DNA of 64,000 nt from Kistimonas scapharcae (GTDB taxonomy: Bacteria; Pseudomonadota; Gammaproteobacteria; Pseudomonadales; Endozoicomonadaceae). Below the pieces are notes generated by a model. That model had not been told where the DNA came from and searched no databases. It saw only the letters and a program-made list of their open reading frames with translations. Shown here piece after piece: positions 1 through 8,629 of the stretch; position 1 is the first letter of the stretch, and each line of letters begins with the position of its first letter. The position numbers and the translations under genes are program-made. The DNA lies in assembly GCF_039540975.1 (NCBI RefSeq), contig NZ_BAABFL010000481.1, forward strand, positions 62,001-126,000, read 5' to 3'.

Positions 1-231
1 GGGTCATTGCTAACCGGTATTCCCGATCAGGCGTCCGGCTAACGACACGGAATACTGTTGCTCTCGTGGCAAGACTGACCGATTCATACCGGTAACCGAC
101 ACAAGACTCTGATCATACCTGTGACCTGACCGCGTCATGCTGTCGGGAGAGGGTTGTTGTGTCTGTTATCTGTGTAACACCGATCCAGGATTATTGCCGC
201 CTTTTATTGTGTTTTTGATGGACGACAGACC

Positions 232-993
232 ATGCACGCCATCGGTATTGATATTGGTTCGACCGCCGCCAAGGTGGCGGTATTACATCGGGATGCGCTC
301 CAGCACCATTTTGTCATTCCCACCGGATGGAGCAGCGCGGAAACGGCGCAGGTTATTCTCCAGAAACTATTGGAACAGGGACTCAGTCCGGATAGCGCTT
401 ACATCATCGCCACGGGTTATGGTCGTGTATCAGTGCCCTATGCCCACAAGACCATCACAGAAATAACCTGTCACGGCCGGGGCGCTGCGTTTTTTACCGA
501 TCGAAACTGTACCATTGTGGATATTGGCGGTCAGGACACCAAGGTCATTTCCATGGAAGGTGGCCGGGTGGTCAACTTCACCATGAACGACAAGTGTTCT
601 GCCGGTACCGGCAAGTTCATTGAGGTCATGGCCAATACACTGGGTGTCACCATTGACGATCTGACGACGCTGGCCGCAGCCGGTTCCGGCATCACGATTA
701 CTTCCATGTGCACGGTCTTTGCGGAATCTGAAGTCACCAGCCTGATTGGGCGGGGCGAAAAGAAAGAAAACATTGCCTTTGGCATTGTCGATTCGGTCGT
801 CAACAAAGTCCGCTCTCTCTGCATCAAGCACGGGCGTGATGAACAGTACCTTCTCACCGGCGGCTTGAGCAGTAACTCCTACCTGCTCCACAGCCTGGAA
901 AGCACATTGCAGGCAAACGTGACATCAAGCCCCCTCGGTCGTTACGCCGGGGCGATTGGTGCCGCCATGCTGGCGCAGGAACGTATTCACTGA
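232..993 (+). CDS. 2-hydroxyacyl-CoA dehydratase activase (HgdC/BadF family, YjiL-like)
   Basis: ATP-dependent activator that injects a low-potential electron into a partner iron-sulfur protein. The 253-residue protein opens with the ASKHA phosphate-binding motif GIDIGSTAAK (residues 5-14) and has the family motif KCSAGTGKF near residue 121. Two cysteines, C122 (in CSAG) and C160 (in TSMCTVF), match those that in HgdC-type homodimers hold one shared [4Fe-4S] cluster. A second nucleotide-binding motif, VDIGGQDTK, lies near residue 96. Length is normal for the family. The next gene follows after about 18 bases and encodes the matching HgdB-like partner, so the two probably form one operon. The physiological substrate cannot be read from the sequence; a role in classical amino-acid fermentation is unlikely without an alpha subunit. 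Confidence 0.9.
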   Translation: MHAIGIDIGSTAAKVAVLHRDALQHHFVIPTGWSSAETAQVILQKLLEQGLSPDSAYIIATGYGRVSVPYAHKTITEITCHGRGAAFFTDRNCTIVDIGGQDTKVISMEGGRVVNFTMNDKCSAGTGKFIEVMANTLGVTIDDLTTLAAAGSGITITSMCTVFAESEVTSLIGRGEKKENIAFGIVDSVVNKVRSLCIKHGRDEQYLLTGGLSSNSYLLHSLESTLQANVTSSPLGRYAGAIGAAMLAQERIH

Positions 994-1011
994 AACCAAC
1001 GGATGATAACC

Positions 1012-2175
1012 ATGGAAAAAATTGCTGTATCCACGTTGCCGGAAAAGTTTGATGAGTTTGGTGAAGCCCGCAGAAACGGTTTTCTGGCCGTTAAGGAATT
1101 CAAGGATCGGGGGGAGAAGGTGGTTGGCACTTTCTGTACCTTTACCCCGAAAGAAGTCATTTATGCGGCGGGTGCACATCCCGTGTCGCTTTGTTCCGTC
1201 AGTGAGGAAACCATTCCGGATGCAGAAAAACATCTGCCCCGAAACCTCTGTCCACTGATCAAAGCCAGTTACGGCTTTGCGCTGACTGACCGTTGTCCCT
1301 ACATGTATTTTGCGGACATGATCGTTGGCGAAACCACCTGCGACGGTAAAAAGAAAATGTACGAGTTACTGGGTGAAATCAAGGATACCTGGGTCATGCA
1401 GCTGCCCCAGACCCAGGAAAAGACCGACGCCCGGACGCTCTGGAAAACAGAGGTCGGAAAACTGATCGAGAAGCTGGAACAGAAGTTTGACACGGTGATC
1501 AAACAGGAAGATCTGGCAGCGGCCATCAGGTCGTGTAACGAAGACCGCCGTGTACTGAAAGCTTTCCACAAGCTTGGGCGATACAAGCCTTCGGTGATAA
1601 CCGGGTTCGATCTGTTTACGGTACTCAATGGTGCCAGTTACACCTTTGACAGGGAAAACATGAAGGCCAATGTCCGGCAAATGATTGCGGATGTTGAAGC
1701 ACGTTATGCAGAGGGTAAATGGGTTGCTCCCGAGCATACTCCACGCATATTGATTACCGGCTGTCCGATTGGCGGTGTAGCCAACAAGGTGATCAAGGCG
1801 ATCGAAGAGGCCGGTGCTGTAGTGGTGGCGCTGGAGAATTGCCAGGGGTATAAGGAGCTTCATGAAGAAGTGGCAGAAGACATTGATCCGGTCGAGGCTA
1901 TTGCCAATAAATACCTGAATATCCCCTGTTCCGTGATGACGCCGAATAAAGGTCGGGAAACATTACTGAAAGAGATGATTGATGACTATCAGGTCGATGC
2001 TGTCGTTGATGTGGTGCTGCAGGCCTGCCACACCTATAACATCGAAAGCTACGCTATTCGGAAAATCGTTACCGGCGAAAAACAGATTCCGTTTATGACC
2101 CTGGAAACCAATTATTCCGAGTCTGACACAGGTCAGATCAAAACCCGCATGGAAGCCTTTGTAGAGATGTTATAA
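1012..2175 (+). CDS. HgdB/YjiM-like double-cubane-cluster protein (2-hydroxyacyl-CoA dehydratase D-component family)
   Basis: Iron-sulfur reductase-type protein of the 2-hydroxyacyl-CoA dehydratase beta-subunit family. Members that pair with an activator but lack an alpha subunit have been described as double-cubane-cluster proteins that reduce small molecules. Cysteines typical of the family occur in CTFTPKEVIYAAGAHPVSLC, NLCPLIK, DRCPYM and ETTCDGKKK in the first third, and in ITGCPIGG and LENCQGY in the second half. I chose the ATG at 1012 because GGA at 1001-1003 is well spaced from it; an in-frame ATG at 1003 would add three residues. It lies directly downstream of its presumed activator and ends before a strong terminator at 2196. 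The true substrate is unknown. Confidence 0.85.
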   Translation: MEKIAVSTLPEKFDEFGEARRNGFLAVKEFKDRGEKVVGTFCTFTPKEVIYAAGAHPVSLCSVSEETIPDAEKHLPRNLCPLIKASYGFALTDRCPYMYFADMIVGETTCDGKKKMYELLGEIKDTWVMQLPQTQEKTDARTLWKTEVGKLIEKLEQKFDTVIKQEDLAAAIRSCNEDRRVLKAFHKLGRYKPSVITGFDLFTVLNGASYTFDRENMKANVRQMIADVEARYAEGKWVAPEHTPRILITGCPIGGVANKVIKAIEEAGAVVVALENCQGYKELHEEVAEDIDPVEAIANKYLNIPCSVMTPNKGRETLLKEMIDDYQVDAVVDVVLQACHTYNIESYAIRKIVTGEKQIPFMTLETNYSESDTGQIKTRMEAFVEML

Positions 2176-2195
2176 GGGCACTTATCTATGGCATC

Positions 2196-2243
2196 AGCCT
2201 GTGCATTTATTTCTGTGGAAACCATGCACAGGCTTTTTGTTTT
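2196..2243 (+). terminator. Rho-independent terminator after the HgdB-like gene
   Basis: An 11-bp perfect stem (AGCCTGTGCAT at 2196-2206 with ATGCACAGGCT at 2224-2234) is followed by TTTTTGTTTT. It separates the plus-strand pair from the convergent DUF3343 gene, whose stop codon overlaps the T tract. Confidence 0.85.
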
Positions 2244-2454
2244 ATCCCGCAATACTCGCCAGTTTTGCTGGTACTGTCAGGCTGGTGGGTATGCTGTCAC
2301 TGCCATAATCGGTCAGCTCCAGACACATACCGCATTCCGAAGAAATGGCCCGTGGAACGGGCATCACACGACAGGCTACCGCAGCCGTTTTGAGCTGAGC
2401 CTCGGCCTGAATAACGGCGCGGGTATTTTCAAACAGAAGAAACTGACGCTTCAT
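2242..2454 (-). CDS. DUF3343 family protein (putative Se/S carrier)
   Basis: A 70-residue protein of the DUF3343 family, a small fold proposed to carry selenium or sulfur, often beside selenium-metabolism genes. It starts MKRQFLLFENTRAVIQAE, where homologues have the beta-strand that detects substrate, and carries the conserved patch ISSECGMCLEL at about residues 37-47 with two cysteines. Its start overlaps the stop of the upstream desulfurase-like gene by 4 bases (ATGA-type coupling), which implies cotranslation. In this operon it may provide the carrier function that the shortened YedF lacks; that is inference. Confidence 0.8.
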   Translation of the reverse strand: MKRQFLLFENTRAVIQAEAQLKTAAVACRVMPVPRAISSECGMCLELTDYGSDSIPTSLTVPAKLASIAG

Positions 2455-3584
2455 TGTCCTTTTGCCACTTTGGTTAATGCATCCAGCAGATAGTCAAAAT
2501 CGCTGTTGGAATGGTACGGAGAAAGAGAGAACCGGCAGGTGCCATCCGGGACTGTGCCCAGGTGTCGATGTGCCAAGGGTGCGCAATGCAGACCGGCGCG
2601 GGTTTCAATGCCAAAACCTTCATCCAAACGCCATGAGAGTTCTGAACTGGCCAGCGTTCTGTGGGTCAGAGAAAAGAGGCTGCCCTGATTGTTGAAGTCT
2701 TCAGCAGCGTGTAGCTGGAATCCTTCAATCGCTCGGATGGCTGCCAGCAATGCTTCAAGATCATCACGATGGTGTGATGCTTCTGGTGGATGAGACAGCG
2801 CGGCCTCCAGACCAAAGATACCGGCTACATTCGGGGTGCCCGCTTCAAACCGGTCAGGCAGGAATTCCGGCATATCGAGGTGTTCACTGTTGCTACCGGT
2901 TCCTCCCAGAAGAAGAGGCTCCAGGGTATGGGGATGACGTGCCCAGAAACCACCGGTACCGGTGGGGCCAAGCAATCCCTTGTGACCGGTAAAAATCACA
3001 TAATCCAGTCCCCAGGCCTCTACCTTGAAGGGGATCTTGCCCAGAGACTGGGAAGCATCAACCAGCAGTGGCGCATCACCAATAGCCTGTCGTATGGCGG
3101 ACAATGGCTGGGTGACACCGTTGACATTGCTCTGGTGGTTGACCACGACCAGACGGGTGTCGTCAGGTATGTTGATATTTGTCACATCAATCAGGCCGTC
3201 GGAGAAGGCCGGAAGCGTCTCTATCTGGATGTTGCCCGCAAGCCGTAGCGCCTCGAGCGGACGCGCAATGGCATTGTGCTCCATCGGGGAAATCAGTACC
3301 CGTCCACCGGTCAGATCCATACCACGAATCACGGTATTGGCGGCCTGGGTGGCGTTGGCGGTAAAACAGAGATGACTGGCGTCTTGTATGCCAAGAATGC
3401 CGGCCAGCGTATCGCGACACTGTTCCACTACCCGTGCCACCGTACAGCAGCGCTGATTCGCAGAACGACCATAGCTGCCCCCGACTTCCGTCAGGTAGCG
3501 GGTGACGGCTTCGGCCACCTGGGTCGGTTTGGGAAAGCTGGTGGCACTGTTATCAAAATAGGTCAGGGGTTGGGTCACGTTCAT
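2451..3584 (-). CDS. Class V aminotransferase, cysteine desulfurase / selenocysteine lyase-like
   Basis: PLP-dependent NifS-like enzyme expected to release S or Se from cysteine or selenocysteine as an enzyme-bound persulfide/perselenide. The 377-residue protein starts NVTQPLTYFDNSATSFPKP, the usual N-terminus of this subfamily. It has the PLP-lysine motif FTGHKGLLGPTGTGG near residue 205 and the C-terminal catalytic-cysteine loop ETRAGLHCAPLAH near residue 330. It overlaps yedF upstream and the DUF3343 gene downstream by 4 bases each, so all three are translationally coupled. Subfamily members near YedF are annotated as selenium-related, but substrate choice is not visible here. Confidence 0.88.
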   Translation of the reverse strand: MNVTQPLTYFDNSATSFPKPTQVAEAVTRYLTEVGGSYGRSANQRCCTVARVVEQCRDTLAGILGIQDASHLCFTANATQAANTVIRGMDLTGGRVLISPMEHNAIARPLEALRLAGNIQIETLPAFSDGLIDVTNINIPDDTRLVVVNHQSNVNGVTQPLSAIRQAIGDAPLLVDASQSLGKIPFKVEAWGLDYVIFTGHKGLLGPTGTGGFWARHPHTLEPLLLGGTGSNSEHLDMPEFLPDRFEAGTPNVAGIFGLEAALSHPPEASHHRDDLEALLAAIRAIEGFQLHAAEDFNNQGSLFSLTHRTLASSELSWRLDEGFGIETRAGLHCAPLAHRHLGTVPDGTCRFSLSPYHSNSDFDYLLDALTKVAKGQ

Positions 3585-3931
3585 GGATAGATCACATGGC
3601 CAGTGCTGGACAGGGTCTCGGAGATGGCATACATATTCGAGATGGTGCCAGCAGCCAGCCGTTGCTTGAGATCAAAGAACTCGACACAGGTGCCGCATAA
3701 CAGCAGCTCAACGCCCTGTTCTTCCAGTACCTGCAGCGCGGGTGCGGTATCACCGTCTTCTGCTGCGAGCAAAACGCCGGCGTTGTAAAACACAAGAGCC
3801 GCAGGCTTGTTGTCGTTTTCAACCAGAGTATTGATATAGGCCTTGATCAGCAGCCCCCCGAGTTGATCGTCACCGGAACCCATCTTGTCGCTCTTGAAAG
3901 CGACAACGAAGTGCTGTTTGTCTGTGTTCAT
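3581..3931 (-). CDS. yedF: YedF-like selenium metabolism protein, DsrE-fold domain only
   Basis: A 116-residue protein matching the C-terminal DsrE-like domain of the selenium-metabolism protein YedF: KSDKMGSGDDQLGGLLIKAYI near the start and the cysteine motif ELLLCGTCVEFFDL around residues 75-88. Typical YedF proteins carry an N-terminal TusA-like domain with a CPxP cysteine; it is absent here, so this gene encodes the second half alone. The start is supported by an AGAGGA element about 9 bases upstream. It is the first gene of a three-gene coupled operon. selD and selA are not in the window, so a role in Se metabolism rather than sulfur trafficking remains inference. Confidence 0.82.
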   Translation of the reverse strand: MNTDKQHFVVAFKSDKMGSGDDQLGGLLIKAYINTLVENDNKPAALVFYNAGVLLAAEDGDTAPALQVLEEQGVELLLCGTCVEFFDLKQRLAAGTISNMYAISETLSSTGHVIYP

Positions 3932-4146
3932 ACTGTGATCCTCTCCAGAAAGTCTGTCCGGGATGGGTCAGGTCGACGGTTAGTCATACCTGTCTGCCAG
4001 AGTATTCAGAAAAAGCAGCATTCCTTGTATCCGTGATACCCCGTTTGTTGGGTGTAGAGGGTGAACAGATCAAGAAACATATCCTGTGCATGGCATCAGT
4101 AGTGTGTTGATCCACTGGTCTATAATGCCGGAGGAGGTGTAAGACA

Positions 4147-4749
4147 ATGCTTAATCATGTAATGGGCATGTTCTACCATCCGCATAAGGAATGGGATGCC
4201 ATAGATCATGAAATTGATCGTCGTGAGCGTTTTTATCTCTCCCACCTGTTTGTTCTTGCGGCCATTCCCGGCTTTTGCTCTTATCTGGGGGCAACCTATG
4301 TCGGCTGGTCACCGCTGGGTCTTGATCCTGTCAGGCTGACGCCGTTGAGCGCGCTGTTAATGAGCGCCTTGTCATACGTGGCGATTGTCGGTGCGATTGT
4401 CTTCATGGGATTGTTCATTCACTGGATGGCGCGAACCTATGGCTGTCATCCGTCCCGTGGGCGTTGCATTATTTTTGCGGCCTATACGGCAACACCACTC
4501 TATCTGACGGGGTTACTGGCTCTGTTTCCTTCGGTCTCCCTGAGCCTGTTCGGGATCTTGATGGGCGTCAGTTATGCCGTCTATCTGCTGTTCATCGGAA
4601 TCCCCCATGTCATGCATATTCCGTTTGAGCGAGGGTTCCTGTTTGCCAGTGCGGTTGTTTGTGTCGGGCTGGTGGTGCTGGTGTCCATGAAAGTGATTTC
4701 AGCACTGTTCTGGGAGGTGGGTTTCGGGCCGGTCTTTATGGATGGTTAG
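4147..4749 (+). CDS. Yip1 family inner-membrane protein (YohC-like)
   Basis: A 200-residue integral membrane protein with about five hydrophobic segments and the Yip1-type N-terminus HVMGMFYHPHKEWDAID. In this family the region after FYxPxxxW is followed by helices with conserved small residues (AAYTATPLYLTGLLALFPS here). The start is well supported by GGAGGAGG about 8 bases upstream. Its stop codon overlaps the stop of the convergent sctU gene by 4 bases. The function of bacterial Yip1 homologues is not settled. Confidence 0.82.
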   Translation: MLNHVMGMFYHPHKEWDAIDHEIDRRERFYLSHLFVLAAIPGFCSYLGATYVGWSPLGLDPVRLTPLSALLMSALSYVAIVGAIVFMGLFIHWMARTYGCHPSRGRCIIFAAYTATPLYLTGLLALFPSVSLSLFGILMGVSYAVYLLFIGIPHVMHIPFERGFLFASAVVCVGLVVLVSMKVISALFWEVGFGPVFMDG

Positions 4750-5816
4750 GCGTCGCCGTTATCGCCCTGTTGTTGTTTCAATTGCTGTACCCAGCGAAAG
4801 ACTTCAGCGACAGGGCCTATCAGGTCGGAAGGAATAAAGGCGCCAATTTCCGTCTGGCTGAACAGCGCACGAGCCAGTGCCACATTCTCCATGACCGGGA
4901 TGTTGTTCTGCTCCGCCACCTTTAGAATAAACGCGGCCTGACCCCGCTTGCCCATGGAGGTAACGACGGGTAGAGGGGTTTTCTCCCGATCGTAATATAA
5001 ACCAACGGCAATGTGGGTTGGGTTTTTGATAACAACGTCTGACTTTTTGACACCTTCGTCGGAGTTGATGATCTCCTGATGAATCTCTTTCCGCTTTTGC
5101 TTGATTTCCGGATTACCATCCATCTCTTTGTATTCTTTCTTGACCTCATCCTTGGTCATTCGCTGTTCTTTGGTGAAATTCCATTTTTCAAACATGAAGT
5201 CAGCAATGGAAATGACAATAAACGCGATGATCGAGAAGATCATCAGTTTTTTCAGCAGAGCAGCCAGTACCGGCAGGATGCAGCGTGAGCCACACCAGGG
5301 CATGTTGACCATGTCGGGTAAGCTGTTCTTGATCACGTAATAAACGACAAACGACAGAAACACAATCTTGATGATGGATTTGAGCAATTCCACCAGGTTT
5401 TTGATCGAAAAGATTTTCTTGGCACCCTGTACCGGGTCGATTTTCTTGATATCCGGTTTGATCGATTCAAAGGCGATCAGGAAACCAAACTGCATGACAT
5501 TGCCGAGGATGGCTGCAAATGCGGCGACGGCCACCAGTGGCGCCAGCATCATGAGCATTTTATGCAGCAGCCCCTCGGCCACGAGCCGGAACGCTTCCTT
5601 GAACTCCAGGTTGTAGAACTCTGCCGGGTACAGCAGGATTTCCTGGAACATCACCAGGTACCAGTCACTCAGAGCCCACAATGTAGCGACCACCAGCAGG
5701 ATAGTTGCGGTGGAAGCGACTTCCTTGCTTTTGGCCACCTGGCCTTTTTGTCGGGCATCGCGGAGTTTTTTGGGGGTGGGTTGTTCTGTCTTTTCACTGC
5801 TGCTCTGGCCGCTCAT
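4746..5816 (-). CDS. sctU: Type III secretion export apparatus switch protein SctU (YscU/SpaS/FlhB family)
   Basis: Inner-membrane component of the T3SS export gate that switches substrate class after self-cleavage. The 356-residue protein starts SSSEKTEQPTPKKLRDARQKGQVAKS, the classic family N-terminus. It has four hydrophobic segments within about residues 35-210 and the autocleavage motif NPTH at residues 265-268, followed by IAVGLYYD. A non-flagellar identity is supported by its place at the end of an sctN-to-sctU gene order. Its start overlaps the end of sctT by 4 bases. The C-terminal tail is polar and Gln-rich (VQQLKQQQGDNGDA). Confidence 0.96.
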   Translation of the reverse strand: MSGQSSSEKTEQPTPKKLRDARQKGQVAKSKEVASTATILLVVATLWALSDWYLVMFQEILLYPAEFYNLEFKEAFRLVAEGLLHKMLMMLAPLVAVAAFAAILGNVMQFGFLIAFESIKPDIKKIDPVQGAKKIFSIKNLVELLKSIIKIVFLSFVVYYVIKNSLPDMVNMPWCGSRCILPVLAALLKKLMIFSIIAFIVISIADFMFEKWNFTKEQRMTKDEVKKEYKEMDGNPEIKQKRKEIHQEIINSDEGVKKSDVVIKNPTHIAVGLYYDREKTPLPVVTSMGKRGQAAFILKVAEQNNIPVMENVALARALFSQTEIGAFIPSDLIGPVAEVFRWVQQLKQQQGDNGDA

Positions 5817-6607
5817 ACCATCAATTCTCCAAGCCGTGTGAACAGCCAGGGAATTTTGGCGGCATGCTCTTTGCCCAGTGTCATGATGGTGGTGATGCAG
5901 ACGACCAGTATGGCCAGTGCCACAGCACTCTTGATCGGCATTGCCAGGATGAACACGTTAAGCTGTGGTGCTGAACGGCTGATGAGGGCGACGCCGAACT
6001 CGGCAATGAACATGCTGATGATTGCCGGTGCGGCGAGCCATACGGCCAGGGTGATGATCTGGTCAAACTGACCCAGGAAGAAAATCATGGCTGACTGGTT
6101 CAACACCGGATAAAAACTGAAGACTGGCCAGGCCTCATAGCTGTGGAAAATGCTGTTGAGCAATATCAGGAAGACGCCGCTGACCAGGTAAAGGGTAAAG
6201 AATGTCTGGCCGAACAGAATACCCATCGGTGAGGATTCTGAGCCGGTCATGGCGTTCATGCTGCTGGCCATGGAGGCGCCGCGCTGGTTATCAACGAAGA
6301 AACCGGCGGACTCCAGCGCCCAGAAGGGAATGGTTGCAATAAAGCCGATCAGCATGCCGATCAATACTTCCTTCATGATCAGGGCGAGCAGCATCCACAT
6401 GCCCGGTGAGGTATCAGGCTGTTGTTGTGACACCAGGGGAAACAGAAAAATGGCAAGGCCGCCCACCACACCGTTACGGATCATCGCGCTGCCAAGGGAT
6501 TTGGCGTTCAGCATGGGAACCACGGTGAAAATCGCCGTCATCCGGATCATCGTCATGGAATAGACGTAGAGGTATTCCTTGATCGTATCAATGATTTCCG
6601 GTGGCAT
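5813..6607 (-). CDS. sctT: Type III secretion export apparatus protein SctT (YscT/SpaR family)
   Basis: Inner-membrane export-gate subunit, 264 residues with about six or seven hydrophobic stretches. The region VDNQRGASMASSMNAMTG SESSPMG, near residue 103, is the highly conserved FliR/SctT signature. It overlaps sctU by 4 bases and touches the last base of sctS, consistent with assembly of the R-S-T helical export gate from one transcript. Confidence 0.95.
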   Translation of the reverse strand: MPPEIIDTIKEYLYVYSMTMIRMTAIFTVVPMLNAKSLGSAMIRNGVVGGLAIFLFPLVSQQQPDTSPGMWMLLALIMKEVLIGMLIGFIATIPFWALESAGFFVDNQRGASMASSMNAMTGSESSPMGILFGQTFFTLYLVSGVFLILLNSIFHSYEAWPVFSFYPVLNQSAMIFFLGQFDQIITLAVWLAAPAIISMFIAEFGVALISRSAPQLNVFILAMPIKSAVALAILVVCITTIMTLGKEHAAKIPWLFTRLGELMV

Positions 6608-6873
6608 CAGCGTATCTCGGGAATCTGGTTCATGACGGCCAGGGCAAAGTTGAAGATCTCAATCCCCACCCAGCGAGCAGTCAGGAAAATACTGATGACT
6701 ACAGCTACCAGTTTGAAGGCGAAGGGCAACGTCTGTTCCTGAATCTGGGTCAGCGCCTGGATCAGACTGATCAGCAGTCCGATACCCGCCGCCGCAATAA
6801 TGGGCGGCATGGACAGGATCAGCGTCAGCATCAGCGCTTCAGCGGTCAGGTTGAGTATGTCGGCATCGACCAT
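6607..6873 (-). CDS. sctS: Type III secretion export apparatus protein SctS (YscS/SpaQ family)
   Basis: An 88-residue protein with two transmembrane helices, standard for SctS/FliQ. The conserved centre GIGLLISLIQALTQIQEQTL (about residues 31-50) includes the Gln-rich loop between the helices. It lies 18 bases downstream of sctR, overlaps sctT by one base, and belongs to the export-gate gene set. Confidence 0.95.
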   Translation of the reverse strand: MVDADILNLTAEALMLTLILSMPPIIAAAGIGLLISLIQALTQIQEQTLPFAFKLVAVVISIFLTARWVGIEIFNFALAVMNQIPEIR

Positions 6874-6891
6874 GATGTGCTCCTGTCCCGG

Positions 6892-7542
6892 TCAGGCGTA
6901 ACCCATGACCAACCCGTGAATCAGCTTGGTCCAGCCATCCAGCAGTACAAACAGCAGCAGTTTGAACGGCAGTGAGATGGTCATGGGCGAGACCATCATC
7001 ATCCCCATGGCCAGCAGGATGTTGGAAACGATCAGGTCAATCACTATAAACGGCAGATATAGCAGAAAACCGATCTGGAAAGCCTTGGTCAGTTCGCTGA
7101 TGGCAAAGGAGGGTACCAGTACCATGAGGCTGTCGGTGGCAATTTCTTCCTGGTAATCGGGTGGCCAGAGCGCCTTGGCGCTTCTCAGGAAAAAGGACCG
7201 TTCCCGTTCATTGGTGTTTTTGATCAGAAAGTTACGGTAGGGCTCAATGCCGTCTTCAAAGGCGCCCCGCCAGCTGTCGTCCTTCAGGCTGACTTCCCGA
7301 TCCTTGAGAATCTCATAGGCTTCCATGCCCACCGGCGCCATGATGTAGACCGTCAGGATAATCGCCAGCGCATTCAACGCCATATTCGGCGGAATCTGTT
7401 GAAGACCGGTGGCGTTACGCAGAATACCGAATACCACCACCAGCTTGAGGAAGGAGGTGCCCAGAATCGCAATAAAAGGCACCAGCGACATCAGCGCCAG
7501 TGGCAGGATGAGGTAAAACGGCGTTGTAAGATTCAGGTCCAT
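6892..7542 (-). CDS. sctR: Type III secretion export apparatus protein SctR (YscR/SpaP family)
   Basis: Core export-gate subunit, 216 residues, with an N-terminal hydrophobic helix, a soluble middle segment containing KNTNERERSFFLRSAKALWP, and C-terminal helices. Signature stretches of the family are SFLKLVVVFGILRNATGLQQ IPPN near residue 30 and LVPSFAISELTKAFQIGFLLYLPF near residue 142. The start is 26 bases downstream of the sctQ stop. Confidence 0.96.
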   Translation of the reverse strand: MDLNLTTPFYLILPLALMSLVPFIAILGTSFLKLVVVFGILRNATGLQQIPPNMALNALAIILTVYIMAPVGMEAYEILKDREVSLKDDSWRGAFEDGIEPYRNFLIKNTNERERSFFLRSAKALWPPDYQEEIATDSLMVLVPSFAISELTKAFQIGFLLYLPFIVIDLIVSNILLAMGMMMVSPMTISLPFKLLLFVLLDGWTKLIHGLVMGYA

Positions 7543-7568
7543 GCGTGCGAGTCCCCGGCGGTTGCTGT

Positions 7569-7889
7569 TTACAGCAGTCGAACGATCCGCGCGCCCAGCT
7601 GGTTATTGATCTGGACCAGCTCACATTCGGCGAAAGGCTTGCCGTTGGCTTTCACTGTGACCGGGCTGGACATATCCCGGTTCAGCTCAAACGTGAAGCC
7701 GGGCTGGAGCTGGCGGGCTTCGCCGAGGGTCAGTTCCTGCTGGCCGACATCGAACACCAACCGGACAGGGATGCCGTCGATATCCCGGGCACTGGCTGTC
7801 TGTGTGGGATGTGCCTGATGGCCATCATCAACCTGTTCGTCGAGATCTTCATCCAGGTCGTCATCGTATTCATCAAATTCATCACTCAT
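7569..7889 (-). CDS. Predicted internal-start product of sctQ (short SctQ-C form)
   Basis: In-frame ATG at 7889 (codon 245 of sctQ) is preceded by GTGGAG whose GGAG (7896-7899) lies 6 bases from the ATG. The product would be 106 residues: the acidic linker plus the SpoA domain. In Yersinia YscQ and Salmonella SpaO, internal initiation makes a C-terminal fragment of about this size that assembles with the full protein in the sorting platform. The site is seen directly; its use is inferred. Confidence 0.6.
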   Translation of the reverse strand: MSDEFDEYDDDLDEDLDEQVDDGHQAHPTQTASARDIDGIPVRLVFDVGQQELTLGEARQLQPGFTFELNRDMSSPVTVKANGKPFAECELVQINNQLGARIVRLL

Positions 7890-8621
7890 GTGATTCTCCA
7901 CGGTCTCTTCCAGAAGGACGCGGGTTCCGTCGATACGACCGAGAAACCCGTTCTGCGACGAAAGCCGCACAAACAGGTGTGTTTTGTCCTGGTAATAGCA
8001 ATGGTCGAACAACAGGACATCGCCGGTGGCCAGCTGGCGCATCTGGGTATCGGCCAGCACGGTGTAGCCCACTTCCAGGGACAGAGGGCATACCAGCGTA
8101 TCCGGCAGGTAGCCGCCGGCCTGCTGCTGGAGCAGGGCAAGCCACTGCCGGGTCTGGTTGTTGACGGTCATCAGGGCGCTGCTGTTCTGACTGTCGGTAC
8201 TGATCATCAGCTCAATGCCCGTAGGCAGTTCTTCGGCCGGGTTGAAACGGCTGGCGTGAATCAGCTGGATGTCGGTTTGCAACAGGGAACGGAGGTCGCC
8301 CAGCAGTCGATCCGTGACCATGGACAGGGTGCCCACCAGCAGTTCTTCCGGCAGGCTCTCAGCGATATCGCCAAGCCGACTGTTACCCAGTGACACCTCA
8401 TTGAAAAGGGAGCTGTTGAGGAAAATAAACGTGTCCATGCCATCAATGCTGGCGGTCAGCCGCAGGTTATAACGGCGGTTCAGCAGGAGCGGGCGCACGG
8501 CCACCATGCAGTTTTCAGACGCCAGCTGTGAACGGAGCGTCGGCGGCTGACCGCAGACCAGGTTGTTCAGCAGGGCCTGCTCATGACTGATTTCCGTGCA
8601 GATCAGGGGCTTGATGGCCAT
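7569..8621 (-). CDS. sctQ: Type III secretion cytoplasmic ring (C-ring) protein SctQ
   Basis: Sorting-platform protein, 350 residues. The C-terminal SpoA domain (about residues 280-350) reads IPVRLVFDVGQQELTLGEARQ through to GARIVRLL. It is preceded by a very acidic linker (DEFDEYDDDLDEDLDEQ, residues 247-263). The N-terminal two thirds are the divergent part typical of YscQ/SpaO. An in-frame ATG at codon 245 with its own Shine-Dalgarno sequence (see separate entry) would yield a short C-terminal form, as known for YscQ and SpaO. It sits 8 bases after sctP and before sctR. Confidence 0.9.
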   Translation of the reverse strand: MAIKPLICTEISHEQALLNNLVCGQPPTLRSQLASENCMVAVRPLLLNRRYNLRLTASIDGMDTFIFLNSSLFNEVSLGNSRLGDIAESLPEELLVGTLSMVTDRLLGDLRSLLQTDIQLIHASRFNPAEELPTGIELMISTDSQNSSALMTVNNQTRQWLALLQQQAGGYLPDTLVCPLSLEVGYTVLADTQMRQLATGDVLLFDHCYYQDKTHLFVRLSSQNGFLGRIDGTRVLLEETVENHMSDEFDEYDDDLDEDLDEQVDDGHQAHPTQTASARDIDGIPVRLVFDVGQQELTLGEARQLQPGFTFELNRDMSSPVTVKANGKPFAECELVQINNQLGARIVRLL

Positions 8622-8629
8622 GATTCAGG

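Noticed and set aside
7545..8393. A 282-codon plus-strand frame opposite sctQ
   Set aside because: It is a shadow of sctQ codons. The opposite strand encodes a real SpoA domain.
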